Origin: Notospermus geniculatus
Taxonomy: Eukaryota > Nemertea > Pilidiophora > Heteronemertea > Lineidae
NCBI GenBank assembly: GCA_002633025.1
Contig: NMRB01000478.1
Span: forward strand, 83,751-147,750
Direction of reading: 5' to 3'
DNA length: 64,000 nucleotides
Shown here: positions 1-13,000 of the stretch, in pieces
Layout of the letters: every line of letters starts with the position of its first letter
How positions within the stretch are numbered: position 1 is the first letter of the stretch
Made by a program: the position numbers and the translations under genes
The notes under the pieces: generated by a model
Databases searched by the model: none
Told to the model about the DNA's origin: nothing
What the model saw: the letters and a program-made list of their open reading frames with translations, nothing else

Positions 1-299
1 ATGCTCTACGGAGAAGAGGAGGAAGAAATATTTCCACCATGATGGCTCCCAATCACTATTTTTTCGACATCAAGAAGCTGAAACACAACATCAGCAGGAA
101 AAAATAACTGAGAAATTTGAAGTTTTATTTTTTTCAGAGGTTTATTTTTATGCACAGGATCGGAGGAGAAAAAAAAACACCCAAAATCCAATTTTATTTT
201 TTTTCTGAATTTGGCAATTTCAACGTCGGCGGTCCCGTAAACCAAGTAATAAAAAAAAAAATGGCCTTATTGGTTCTGTAGACTATATTGGGCTTACAA

Positions 300-441
300 C
301 TGTAAAGCAGGAGGAAACTGGAGCGCCAGGAGAAAACGAACCTGTGGCGTCGGCCACCCTCTGTCATGTTAAATGGGATTTGACTGGGGCGTGAACCCAG
401 AACCTCAAGAATGACAGGCACTTGTTTCAACTGCACCACTC
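300..441 (-). mobile_element. tRNA-derived SINE, family A
   Basis: Read on the minus strand, a box A-like AGTGGTGCAGTTG (429-441) is followed by a box B-like CTGGGTTCACGCCCC (386-400), as in a tRNA head. The downstream body contains CTCCAGTTTCCTCCTG, shared with the element at 9603-9770. It is too diverged for a working tRNA and continues into a non-tRNA body, so it is called a SINE. Confidence 0.6.
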
Positions 442-641
442 TGAAGGCTAATTATTGTATCCATAAGTTCTTCAAGGAAGTGTCTTAGCGACACCTAATA
501 CATGTACGCGGTGAGCTAGTTTGCTGGGGAGAAGAATTTGATTCAGCATGTGGATAAAACTAACAAGACTGTTTTCTTACAACTGGGTAGAAACCAAATT
601 GAAAATAGGTCTTTGTATTAGCCATAAGGAGCCACTCCAAG

Positions 642-771
642 TGACAGTTTTCTATCGAAAGTTTGCTGTCAGATAGTCAATTATTGCTGTCAGATTGCTG
701 TGACAGTAATTATTGCTGTCTGACAGCAATAATTGACTATCTGACAGCAAACTTTCGATAGAAAACTGTCA
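642..771. repeat. Perfect 53-bp inverted repeat (fold-back element)
   Basis: Bases 642-694 are the exact reverse complement of 719-771, with a 24-base loop. The outer ends read TGACAGTTTTC / GAAAACTGTCA. No flanking target duplication is obvious. Confidence 0.9.
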
Positions 772-1286
772 TGTGGAGAGGCGCCTTAAGTGTGTTCACT
801 GTACAAGTTTTCTTTCTGATAAGGTTCAGTGAATATTGTACAGGCAAAAAGGTTTCAAAAGACTGGGGTAAGTACATTGGGAGTCATTTTGATAAGCGTC
901 TTTAAAAAATGCATTCGGACAAATTGGCAAAAGATGGGCATGGGGAAATTCAAAAACAGTTAATCATGACTGCTCCCTGTTATTGCCTTGGGTGCTGGCA
1001 CAATTGGGTCTATTAAATGAATATTTTACTGAAGGTTTACAAATGACGGGGTGGGATTGACCAGTTTCAATAATCGTGTATATTTGTACTGATGTTGAAT
1101 TTATTCATGGATTCACCGTGGATGGGGTTATTGTTTTCTCATTTTCTATTATGGGAGCTGTTTGTTCATCTATCCAATTTGAGTTTAACCAGAATTAAGT
1201 ATTCATCTTATTTACCACAAGGATTCATCGTTGATATCGTTTGCTTCTTCAACTTCACCCACCACTGGTTCTCTTCATTAGACCTA

Positions 1287-1357
1287 CAGGGTGGGCCAGA
1301 GAATAGCATTTCTATTGTTTCCCTATTGTTCGAGGGACATTTCTCTGGCCCACCCTG
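1287..1357. mobile_element. 71-bp mariner-like miniature element
   Basis: Terminal inverted repeats CAGGGTGGGCCAGAGAA and its complement bound a short spacer. TA dinucleotides flank both ends (1285-1286 and 1358-1359), matching the Tc1/mariner target duplication. It is far too short to encode a transposase. Confidence 0.75.
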
Positions 1358-2309
1358 TAGATTTTGTACGCATGCGTGGAATTGTGTCACAAACATATGT
1401 TCAACTAACAGTAGGATCCAATGCGGTTTCTTGTACAGTTGATTAACGAACCACCTGAGTTTGGAATAGAAGTGTCGAGATTTTCATCATGTCATACCAC
1501 ATTAATTTATTGACATTCATCAACCAGATCAAAGTGCAGTGATATCCTGTGAGGTATTTTTGCACAACCTCACAGCTACATGTAATTGAACACTTCATGT
1601 TTAGTTCAATGAAGAATGGATACCAAAGACAGTGAATTTTTACAAGACCTGACTCTGCATGATTGTGATTTTTGGTTTTTTCAATAAATTCATCTCAGCT
1701 TGCCAGTTGTCATTTTCAACTGCTAGAACAGATTTGTGTTGTCAATAGGAAGAGCTTAACCGGAGAAAAAGATAATGTCATCATCAAGGAGCACACATAT
1801 CTCTACCATACCATCGCTGTCAGATTACCATACTTGTCTTGTCATTGTTATTGACATAGTTCATGTTGTTAACACATAGGTACCTTCTCTATATATCAGT
1901 TCAGCATGATGTATGATTAGAATCATAAATGGCAAGTTTAGGCCCACACGACTGGGGAGTACGGGCTGTTATGAGCCTGTTGATAAGAATCCCAGAAAAG
2001 CTGTTGTTATAAGTTCCTTTCATTCTTGAAAAAAATCACCAATTTGGAAAATTGTCTTGCTGAATAATATTCCTCCTCATGCTTTCTATTAGGGCCTACA
2101 TGCATTTACTTCTGATTACCGGTACCTTGTATTAATTGCCCAGGAACAATTTGATGAAGACATTTTAGGGGAGTTTGAATTCTGATTGCTGTTGTCTGGG
2201 ACCCTCTCTGTAATGTTGGTCCAACTTCACATTTATCATGCATACAAGCCTTCCTGATGGAGATATGAACAGTGTTAGAAATTCTCCACAGTTGGGAGAA
2301 CTGAGTACA

Positions 2310-2535
2310 GTAGGCTACCCAGCTAGCACAGGTGCCTTGGCCCAAGGTTGGCATACACCCGGCAAGACCTGGCAAGACCTGGCACCAGGTATGCCTGGGC
2401 ATGGCCAGGGCTGGCCCATGCCTGGCTCGACTGAGATATTCTGAATGAGATTGCCAAGGCAAGGCCAACGCTGGCCCAAGGCTTGCTCCACTGACACAGC
2501 TGAAGAGGACTTGCCAGACCTGGACCAGGACTGGC
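2310..2535. repeat. GC-rich degenerate TGGCC/CCTGGC repeat block, copy 1
   Basis: Irregular short repeats of the type TGGCCCAxGCCTGGCA. The left end starts with TACCCAGCTAGCACAGG, found in reverse orientation at the right end of the block at 3140-3405. Reading frames through it are low-complexity and not considered genes. Confidence 0.6.
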
Positions 2536-3139
2536 CCAACATTGTCAATGAACTTAACCTGAAACTGACGACTTCTCTTTAACCAGTCTCAAATCCTTAA
2601 AAAACGATTCATTTTTAAGATGATAGTGAAATTAAATGTATAACAATCCAGAAAGTCGATGTCAATCTGCTAAAAACATCAGAAAGTATTTCCACAAAAG
2701 ATGTCAAAATCACGTGGAAAAGACATCAACGTACTTCAAATGCTAATCTTAATAACAAATTGTAGAATAAAAAATATGGCGAATAAAAACTATAAGAATG
2801 TTGCCTCCTCCTATACCAACATGGTAACAACATATTTTTGTACAATAAACCTCGCTCAGTATTTTTGTGGGGTGTCAAGTTTTTGGAAATGATGCCTCAT
2901 TACACCACACATATCAACAATTTTTATTTGAATGAAATCCCGGACCCCTACATACTATTTATGGTAACTTGAATGTTACGGCTTACTCAGCCTAACAGAG
3001 TCCCCTGATCAGGGTTTTTTGATCGACAGGAGTCACCCACTCCTGGCTCCTCTTCAACCACTCAGTGGTTGAAAAGGAGCAAAGCAAAAACCCAAGCTGG
3101 GATCTTGCTCTGTTCAGACCTTGCAAAAACATGTCTAAT

Positions 3140-3405
3140 ATCCAGTTCTTTGCCATCATTGGGCCAGCCATGGTTCTGCAGTGGATACCAGGTTCATGCC
3201 AGTTCTTTGCCATCCTTGGCCCAAGCCATGGCAAGTCTGCCATTAGCAAGGCTGGGCCTGGCCTGGCACCACCTGGCTCTGGGCTGGCAAGCCCGGGCAT
3301 TGGCTTGGCATGCCAACCTTGGCCCAGTCCAGGCATGACTTTTGTGCCAGGCTTGGGCCGAGCCTGGCCCAATGCCTTTGTGCTAGCTGGGTACAGTGTG
3401 TTACT
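3140..3405. repeat. GC-rich degenerate TGGCC/CCTGGC repeat block, copy 2 (inverted)
   Basis: Same repeat type as 2310-2535 in the opposite orientation: on the minus strand it begins TACCCAGCTAGCACAAAGG. The two blocks face away from about 600 bp of AT-rich sequence. Confidence 0.6.
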
Positions 3406-3723
3406 GATATATTTTGTTATTTTGTGTAATTCATGCACCATTTTTCTACAAAAAATATCAGGTTTATTACAACCTGTGTTATAGCAGGTTGTATCGTGGT
3501 GTCCATTTCAGCAGTAGTAAAAGACAATACCGTCAATAGAAATGAACGTTCTTGTTTTGTTGGTTTTTGTCTCTTATACATGTACTTTTCAGATTGGATG
3601 TGGTCCTACTCCTCTTCATAATATACTTCGTCTCAGAAAAGGAAAAGGGAGAAATGTCAATTCCTCCAAGCTGCAACGTTGAAATCTGGAGCCAGCAAGG
3701 CGTGGTTGCATTTATGGATGATG

Positions 3724-3800
3724 GGGAGTTGGCCTAGCTAGGCCTAGTGGTTTAGGCGTGCTGGGTTCGAATCTGGTAGGAAGCAATGCCTTTAACCTCA
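3724..3800 (+). mobile_element. tRNA-derived SINE head, family C
   Basis: GGCCTAGTGGTTTAGG resembles box A and GGGTTCGAATCTGG is a near-consensus box B about 20 bp later. A related head lies at 46590-46740. A complete cloverleaf is not apparent. Confidence 0.5.
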
Positions 3801-4023
3801 GAAACTTGTTTCTATTTCATGTTGCATATGTGAGTACTATATCAAAAATTAACTTTGCAACTGCTCCTCCATATTGATGCAGTAATTCCGCATGTAAGAA
3901 CTTCTAATAATGTCTGCGCGGATAATAATCTGTGTGGATAACAGTTCCTGCCACGTCGCTGTGCCGCCATTCTGTTTTGCTTCCTGTTTTTCTACCCACC
4001 CGCACGATTCCGAAACGAACAAC

Positions 4024-7000
4024 ATGCATGACATGGCGGACGACGAATTTTCGATTTCTAGTTTGGAAAAGTTGCGCGTTGTTGACTTAAAACAACAGCT
4101 CGTACAGCTCGGTCTGTCGACGCAGGGTAAGATATTCATGAATTTTACCAAGTCAAATCACTTCTAGGATTATAAGAATGCACATCTTTGTAAAATAAGT
4201 CATCAGAGGACCTGACAAAAACAAAACATGCCGTGCACATGACAATGCATTGGCGCTGCACACGTAGACTGCGGTGGTGGGTGCGGGTGCATGCGTCGAA
4301 GAAATTCAGTGCTCTATATTACGATTTGCTTTTCTTTACATCTACTACCTTATTTATTTTATTCAGGCAGAAAAGCTGAACTGGTTGCTAGACTTCATGA
4401 GTTTTATGATCAGCAGGTAAGACTGATGTGATGTCACGCTCACGCCCGCCCACGGCGGCGTGGGCCGGCCGTGGCGTACATGTAGGCCTAATCACCGGCA
4501 GTTGCGACAGACACTAAAGGCTGGTGTCCACTGAGTGTGTATTTACGCTGCGTGATGCGTTAAATATTTTGTTATTTTCTGCCGCTCTGGTTCCAAACAA
4601 TGGGCAAAGCGTCATAACGCGAACGCAGCAGTGTAGTAAGTAGGCCTACGCACAAGTGGACACCAGCTTAAGGCCATGACTGGCGCAGCGCAGGTCACAG
4701 CGATGCAGGCATGATTTTCGTTGTCTTGATTTTCACACACACAGTGTCACAGTCACAGTACACACTAACACAGCCAACTTGGGCCTAAGTGAGCTAGAGA
4801 AATACATGTGAATGTGATGTCCCACGTGAAGTTGCTATGAATCTCAAATCTCGATTTATATTTATGCCTGATGACGAGCCTAGTCCTTTGATCAGAGCTA
4901 TCCATTGGCAATGGATAGCTCTGATCGAAGGAATAGGCCTAATGTTGGCCTTCATTCATCTTGGATTCTTGACTCTGAATAAGGTCTGAAATGTGCAGTT
5001 GTACATGTATGTACCGGTATTCATTTTTGTTTTTTTCTTTGGCAGGATGATGGACAAGGACAGGAGGATTCAGACAGAGATGGTGTGTATAAAAATGGTA
5101 CATGTATAGGCCTAGGCCTAAATGGGAATCATTTTGCTCTGAAGTGTTAACTTAGTTGGCAACAAAGTTTCAATTTTAATATTTGTAGCCTGAAAGGTAC
5201 CTTTCAGCCTTGGGAAAAGAATTAAGATTCCGTGTCTTATGACGTCAAATCCTCCCCAGTGCTTGTCAAACTTGATTGACTAGAAGAAGAACATGATGCT
5301 TAATAATGAGAGCATTGATTCCGCACACTTTTATTTTTAAGGCATATCACACATTTTGCTCATCATTCGGAAATTTTCTGCAGGTTCACCAGAAGAAGTT
5401 CATGGACACCAGCAGTTTCCTCCACCCCCTCCTCACATGATGCAGGGTCCGCCACCAAATCAGCAGCCCCCACCACCACCACCAGGGATGCCAATGATGG
5501 GCCAACCCCCGCCGCCACCACAACAGATGCAGGGACCTCCTGGGCCACCAAATATGCCACCTCCACCTCCTCCTCCACAGGTATGTGAACGTTGCACATC
5601 TGCATTGAATAATGACTGACCTACCAAGAGTGATGCTTTGATTAGTTAACTGGGGATGAAAATATTGATGGCTGTCTGTGCTTTGTTGATTGTTTGTTCA
5701 TTGTTGATGGTTGAAGGTTTTGTAAATCATTTCTCATCAGATAAGGTACTACTACCGGTACACTGTGGCCTTAGGAAAGGTGTCGGTACCTCTCCTGAGA
5801 TACGGTGAATGTGTTACCATATGAATTACCGGTAAGCTCAACATTCTTATTTCAGATGGGAGAACATATGGCTCAGCAACAGCCGATGATGATGGAACGG
5901 GAGCATATGCATAGAGTGAGTGGTTGAATTTTTTGTTGTAAAGTATTTGCTCATGGTTACATTTGCTTCAGTCCATCACCATCAGCAGTTTGGAGTTTGA
6001 TGGAGAATTCCCAGATATGATGCCGGCCATCAGCCATTCAGCTGACTCAGCTGCATGACTGACGTGAACTACAGGATCACGCCATGCCAGCCAGGCCTCT
6101 TTAATATATCAAGAGCAAATTGCGTATATGGTGTTTCAGATACTTGCATTGGTATTCAGTAGTCTAGCCTATCTTGATTAATGAAGAATTTCTAAAAATG
6201 TGGAGTAAATTACTTATGTATTGTTGTTAAACAGCGTGAAGAAGATGACTTAGTTCGTAAAGCTGAGCTGCAGCAACATCTACTGGAGCAACAACAAATG
6301 ATGGACAGCCAGAAAGAGGCTTTGGCCATGCAGCAACAGGCTATGTTGGAACAAGAACGAATGAGACGGGAGCAAGACCGTGTTCGGCAACAGCAACACG
6401 AACAGGAGCTACAACGTCAACAGGCTATGGAGCAGGACAGGGCCAGACAACAGGTAGGATTCCGATTCGGGACCAATAGTGCAGTGCTGCGGCCTATCGA
6501 CAGTTAAGTCCCTCACTGTTCCACGAAGGCGTGTAGGACCACAAATACAGAATTTTCCAACCCACCCCTCTGATCTCTTGTTACTCTTTAATATCATTGA
6601 TATTGTTGTTCTGTGATCTCCGAATTTATCATTCCGTTATTTAAATGTTTTCAGGCGATGTTGGATCAAGAAAGAGGAAGACAGCAGCAGGCTATGTTGG
6701 AAGAGGAAAGAGCACGGCATCAGGCACGGATGGACCAGGAACGTGGTATGATGGGCAGACATGAAAATGATGACATGATGCAAAAGGCTAGAGAGCAGCA
6801 GCAGCTCCTTGAGGCAGAGAAACAGCAACATATGGTAAGTAATATAATAGTTCCCTCTCAATCTTGCCGAAGATATCTTTTGGAAACTGAAGTCCAACGT
6901 CAGTGTTCTCCAACTTCTGAGACAATTGGTGTGGCGGTATCCGGGCTCCGACGGGGGGTCTGGGGGGNGTTGTTAAACAGCGTGAAGAAGATGACTTAGT

Positions 7001-10000
7001 TCGTAAAGCTGAGCTGCAGCAACATCTACTGGAGCAACAACAAATGATGGACAGCCAGAAAGAGGCTTTGGCCATGCAGCAACAGGCTATGTTGGAACAA
7101 GAACGAATGAGACGGGAGCAAGACCGTGTTCGGCAACAGCAACATGAACAGGAGCTACAACGTCAACAGGCTATGGAACAGGACAGGGCCAGACAACAGG
7201 TAGGATTCCGATTCGGGACCAATAGTGCAGTGCTGCGGCCTATCAACAGTTAAGTCCCTCACTGTTCCACGAAGGCGTGTAGGACCACAAATACAGAATT
7301 TTCCAACCCACCCCTCTGATCTCTTGTTACTCTTCTGATATTGTTGTTTAGTGGAGCAGATCGGGCAGCAAATTTTTGGCTCACCTTGCATAGTCTTATA
7401 ACAAGACAAAATGGGTATCATTTTGTTCGTTCGGATGTCTACTATATGAATCTGGATGTTATACTCGTGAAATAATAGGGTAACATGTCATTTTAACCCC
7501 TTTCTGACGTTATCATTGACTTTATCATTGGACCCACGAACTGAGCTTTGTACAGGAGAATGGGGACCCAATGTACAGCTAACTTTTGAACGGTTGGATT
7601 TACACCCCATAAATGTATTACCAACAGATAGAAACATGGTCCCTCGTAACCAAATAAGCATGTTTTTTGTAGTTTGTAACCAGTTACGTAGTTGGAAATA
7701 GCCTTTTTAAAATAATTTATGGATTTTGACCAATTTTGTGTTAATTTACATAAAACAAGTCATTTCTTATTACAGAACTACTGAAAACAATTAAAAACGT
7801 GTTTGTAAGCTTCTTAGGTACCATGTAATAACTATCTGTTGATAATACATTTATGGGGTGTAAATCCAACCGTTCAAAAGTTAGCTGTACATCGGGTCCC
7901 CATTCTCCTGTACAAAGCTCAGTTCGTAGGTCCAATGATAAAGTCAATGATAACGTCAGAAAGGGGTTAAAATGACATGTTACCCTATTATTTCACGAGT
8001 ATAATATCCAGATTCATAGAGTAGACATCCTTACGAACAAAATGATACCTTTTTGTCTTGTTATAAGACTATGCAAGCTATCTCCTGTTTTAAGGCCCTT
8101 TTGCTGGCTTGTCTGCTCCACTAGTTCTGTGATCTCCGAATTTATCATTCCGTTATTTAAATGTTTTCAGGCGATGTTGGATCAAGAAAGAGGAAGACAG
8201 CAGCAGGCTATGTTGGAAGAGGAAAGAGCACGGCATCAGGCACGGATGGACCAGGAACGTGGTATGATGGGCCGACATGAAAATGATGACATGATGCAAA
8301 AGGCTAGAGAGCAGCAGCAGCTCCTTGAGGCAGAGAAACAGCAACATATGGTAAGTAATATGATAGTTCCCTCTCAATCTTGCCGAAGATATCTTTTGGA
8401 AACTGAAGTCCAACGTGTCAGAATTCGAGGTCAGTTTGTCTCGGACTGGTGATTTGATTTCTAATTCTATAGTAATAGATGTCTCGACTAACTCTATTTT
8501 CTGTTTCAAATCTGAATTTTGTGGGCAGATTTTTTTCTATTTTTTGTACTTGGTCATATTGTGTTTCAGTGGGGTGCCAGCCCCAGCACTATTGTTCTTT
8601 TTCTTCCTACAAACCTTTTAGAAGAAATCCCTTTCATGAATTGTTTTTTGGTTGTTAGATCCAGCAACAGATGATGGAACAGAAGCAAAAGGAGGCAGAG
8701 ATGATGCAGCATCAACAAATGGCAATGATGGAGCGTCGAAGTGACCAGCCACCACCCCCTCACCATGGAATGGAGGGGCCACCACCACATCAGAGAATGG
8801 AAGGGCCTCCACCACATCAGAGAATGGAAGGGCCACCACAACATCAGAGAATGGAAGGCCCGCCACCACAGCAGAGAATGGAAGGGCCTCCACCACATCA
8901 GCATATGGAAGGCCCTCCACCCCATCAACACATGGAGGGCCCTCCACCTCATCAGCACATGGAAGGCCCTCCAGGAACTCTTCCTCACCAGCGAATGGAA
9001 GGTCCTCCACCGCCCCCTCACCAAATCTTGGAAGGACCCCCTCAGCTTCAGAGAATGGATGTACCCCCACATCAGAGGATGGAAGGCCCACCTCATCGGA
9101 TGGACGAAATGGGTCCCCCAATGCAGGCTCCGCCTGGTGCTTCACTTGGATCGATGCCCCCTCAAGGTAATAATATTTATGATAAGTTAAACCTTCAGAA
9201 CCTTGGTGGTGTTCACTTGTCGACTGACAGCTTGAAAATGTCGAATAAAGCCAACGGATGTTATAAAATACCCCATTTTCTTTACAACATTGACAAATGG
9301 TTGTTCATTTTTCAGGCCCCCCTGGGACATTCCCACCTCAACAATCCCAGGGTCTGCCACCTCAGGGCGGTGCTCCACCACAACATCAGGGGCCACCTCC
9401 TCCTGGAACACTCCAAGCTGGCCCTCCACCTGCACCACACCAGAGTGGTCCTCCACCAGGTCACCCCCAGGGTGGTCCACCCCCTGGTCATGGGATGCAA
9501 CCTCCCATTTCTCAGGCGGAGGACGGTGGTATGAAGCCTGTGCCACTGATGTCTATTGAAACACGGCCACCGCCAGGAGGTCCAGTAAGTTCTTAATGCA
9601 CGACTGTCGAGTTGGCGTAGTAGAAACATCCGCGCCTGCCACCAGTGAGGTCATAGGTTGAATTCACGGTCATTCCCGTGGCTTCGTGCGGTACAGTTGG
9701 CAATTTTTCCTGTACAGTTTCTCTGGGGCTCCAGTTTCCTCCTACATTATGTAGGTATATATTCCCGGTATTGTTTGATGAGTAGCTGCACTCGTGCAAT
9801 GATATTTTGACAAAAATTCATCCTGCTTCAAAAATGTATGTCTTCCCATTTTGACAAGTCAGAAACAATCCTTGGGAATTTTGTACTTGGAAGTTCTTTG
9901 ACAATTAATGATGTTTCTCTTCCAGCTACAGGAAGATGACAGCAAGAAAGAATTCCGTCTGCCTCAGGCTCTGGAGAAAGTGCTTGCTTTCAAGGATGTA

Positions 10001-13000
10001 CGTGCTCAACAAATGGGCATTAGTCCTGAAGATTTGGATGCACTTGATCAAGGTAAGTGTCATGGTGTCCGCGGATCATTAAAAGTCATTAAAAAGCATT
10101 ATTTTTCATCATTGCATTTTTAAGGCCTTAAAAGTCATTAAATCTGCAACATTTGTCACTGTATGGCATTAAAAGGCATTAAATTGTGATTTTGTGGTCA
10201 CTTCCAAAATAAATACACCGGATTATTTCTCAGCTTGTGTTGTTTAATTAGGCCTCATCCTAATCTAATTACTTCCTAATTGAAGCTGGGGATAGCTGAC
10301 AACATGGACAATGGAGTCGTTCATCAATGCAGCACTCTGATCTCTGTACAAATACACGCCACTGTACATTTTGTGTACACAGCCAAATGCTTGGCAGCCC
10401 AAGCTGATTAGTCTTGAGCAAATATGCTCATTGTCTCATGGTCTGTGCATTGTGTTAGTGGCTAACTGTCACGTAATAAATTTATAACGATTTACTGGTA
10501 AATTCATGTAATTTTCTTAATCAATGTGGCCAGATTAAAAACGGATCTTGCCTTTGAGAAGCATTAAATTTGGGAAATTTCTGGTATTAAAAAGCATTAA
10601 AAAGGCATTAAATTCATACCCCTGACAGCTGCATAAACCATGAGTGCTTTAACATGAAGTACCTTCAGCGTTTGATTCTACCCAGAAGTATTCTGCACAC
10701 AGTGTAACTTGATGTATCTTCAAATGCATCTGGGTTCCCAGAGTGTCGAAATTGAAACACCGCCGCTGTATATAATGCTGTGTTTGGCAGTCGGCCCTTG
10801 ATTCAGTATCCCTTGTCCTAATATTTCAGTCCCAGAGGAGGAAGAAGCACCCCAGCCAGTTGAAGAGCTGCGAATCGGCGACTACGGTGATGATGATATG
10901 GAAGAGGAAGATGAAGAGGAGGATGAGGAGGAGGAAGAGGTCGTGCCTGTCATCACCAAGAAAGAGGTGCAGCATCACTTTAGAAATTTGGGCTGTCCTG
11001 TCTCTACTACTACAAAATAATGTCATACTTGGCACTTGGCTCTGAACTCAGTGTATATTTCGACTGTAAATTGACTGTGCTGCCATCTGTGTGCTATCTA
11101 GAAAGTTAGTCACTTGCTTTACAGTCATATCGACTTATGCCAGGAACAATCTGCAGTTACATCTGTTCACTGTCACTGCCACAGGTGTCACTAGTAGTTA
11201 AATCTATAGAAAGTGAATGTGGTGTTGATTGCCTGATAAATTATCAAAATGTCTTGATTAGGATATAATTTCTTACTTAGTGCATTCAACATACTGTTAT
11301 TTGTCTCCCTTTTGACAGGCAGCTGGTTAGCAATTTATTGATGAGTTTATTTTTTAGTCAAAGAATAAGAAGCGCAAGAAGAAGAAGAAGAGTGCAAGAC
11401 AACGAAAGATTATGCAACAAAAACTTCAAAAGATGCAGCAGCCAAAACACAGCCAAGAGGAAGAGAAAGTGGAAATAGAGTAAATGCAAACTTAGTTTTG
11501 TAATAAAAAACTGAGGAGTTAATATGGCTGAGTAAAGATTATGGGAATGAATTTTTCCCTGAAACTGGCCGATAAATATTTCTTTCATCTTTCTTGTAGA
11601 TATGTTCCTGACAATCTCGAGCTTGATCGCATGGATCCCAACTATCATCACTTTTCAAAGATATTTGAAACTTTTAAGGTTAGTTCTTTCCCGGGTAAGA
11701 TCGCCAGTCAGACCTCCTTTTCACGTGATAGAGAGGGTGACCCTTTGACTGTGCAGCTTTTCCCTCGTTTGTTGCTGTATATTAGATTGGAACAATGTTG
11801 TCAACAGATCTAATAATACCAGATTTGGCACTCGGCTCTCTTGATTCAAATTTTCATTTTAAGTAACATTTTCAAAATATTTCAGATTACTGAGGTGGAG
11901 AAACCCAACAAGGAGTCCGAGAGGCAGTTAGAGGATCAGAGGAAGAAAGAGGCACAGGAAGTTATGGATGCTATCCACAAGGCCCGTGCACTGGCAGCTG
12001 GGCATGACGATGATGATGACATGGAAGATGAGGTGTGTGAAAAAACTTCTGAATTATCTTTACGTCATTTCTATTGCTTCAGATTCTACCTAATTTTCAG
12101 ACTCGAGGAAAATGTCTCGTTCTTATGCCTTGTTCTGTTTTTGCCTTCCAGAAAACTGCCGACGAAAAACCAAAGTTATCCAAGAAAAAGATGAAGAAAA
12201 TGAATCGTCTGAGTGTCGCTGAATTGAAACAGCTCGTTGTGCGACCTGACGTAGTTGAGATGCATGACGTCACTGCCCAGGATCCCAAGCTTCTTGTGCA
12301 TTTGAAGGTCTGTAGAAAATCAGATTTGATGATAACAGCTTCCAGTGCTTGGTGTTCTTACAATTACCGGGTATTCAATATTCAATATTCAATTGGGGAG
12401 CGCGGTGGCATAATGGTTAGGGCTGTGGACTTGTGATCGGAAGGTCGCAGGTTCGAGCCCCGGCCGTGCCACTCTGTAACTCTCAACTGGCCTGAAATGT
12501 CCATTGTGTGCGCCAGATTGTGGCTGCCCGTTGGTTTCTACAGAAAGGTTTCTGAATCATAGGCTGGGGTAATAATACTGTTAGGCGCAGTGATATATAT
12601 ATGAACTGCGCCATATAAATACCGGTATTATTATTATATATTATTATTATTATTATTATTCAATAAAGAATTTTTGTGTAAAATATGAAATTGTTGGTGC
12701 TAACTTTGACTATGTGTGTGATGAGTGATATGCATTAGGAAACCAAGGGAAACTGCTGCTCTCTGTGTCACTGACTGTCATACAGGGATGAGGGAATGGA
12801 AACAATGGGGAGGGGGGATAGGGATATTTGTAGAACATGTAGTGATTTAAAAATGGTTTCTTTTTCAGGCCACAAGAAATACAGTTCCTGTGCCACGTCA
12901 TTGGTGTTTCAAGAGAAAGTACCTCCAGGGTAAACGAGGTATAGAGAAAGCTCCATTTGAGCTGCCAGACTATATCAAGGCCACAGGAATTATGGAGATG

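Larger units (their letters stand above)
1..4023. other. Intergenic region upstream of SF3B2, repeat-rich
   Basis: No convincing exon is visible on either strand. It holds a minus-strand SINE, a perfect 53-bp hairpin, a 71-bp mariner-like element, two GC-rich degenerate repeat blocks in inverted arrangement and a plus-strand SINE head, each listed separately. The last ~120 bases before the SF3B2 start are moderately CpG-rich and probably contain its 5' UTR and promoter. No TATA box is evident. Confidence 0.6.

Noticed and set aside
2106-3484. Several overlapping open frames in the GC-rich TGGCC blocks
   Set aside because: Open on both strands because of repeat composition; no domain or splice signals.
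3910-4023. Upstream in-frame ATG extending SF3B2 by 38 residues
   Set aside because: The extension is Cys/His/Ser-rich and unlike SF3B2 N termini; the SAP domain starts shortly after 4024/4033, so the later start is preferred.
12396-12470. tRNA gene in an SF3B2 intron (also at 56160-56240, 60510-60580 and 61430-61497)
   Set aside because: Boxes A and B are present but the cloverleaf stems are imperfect and each continues into a shared non-tRNA body, so they are SINEs.
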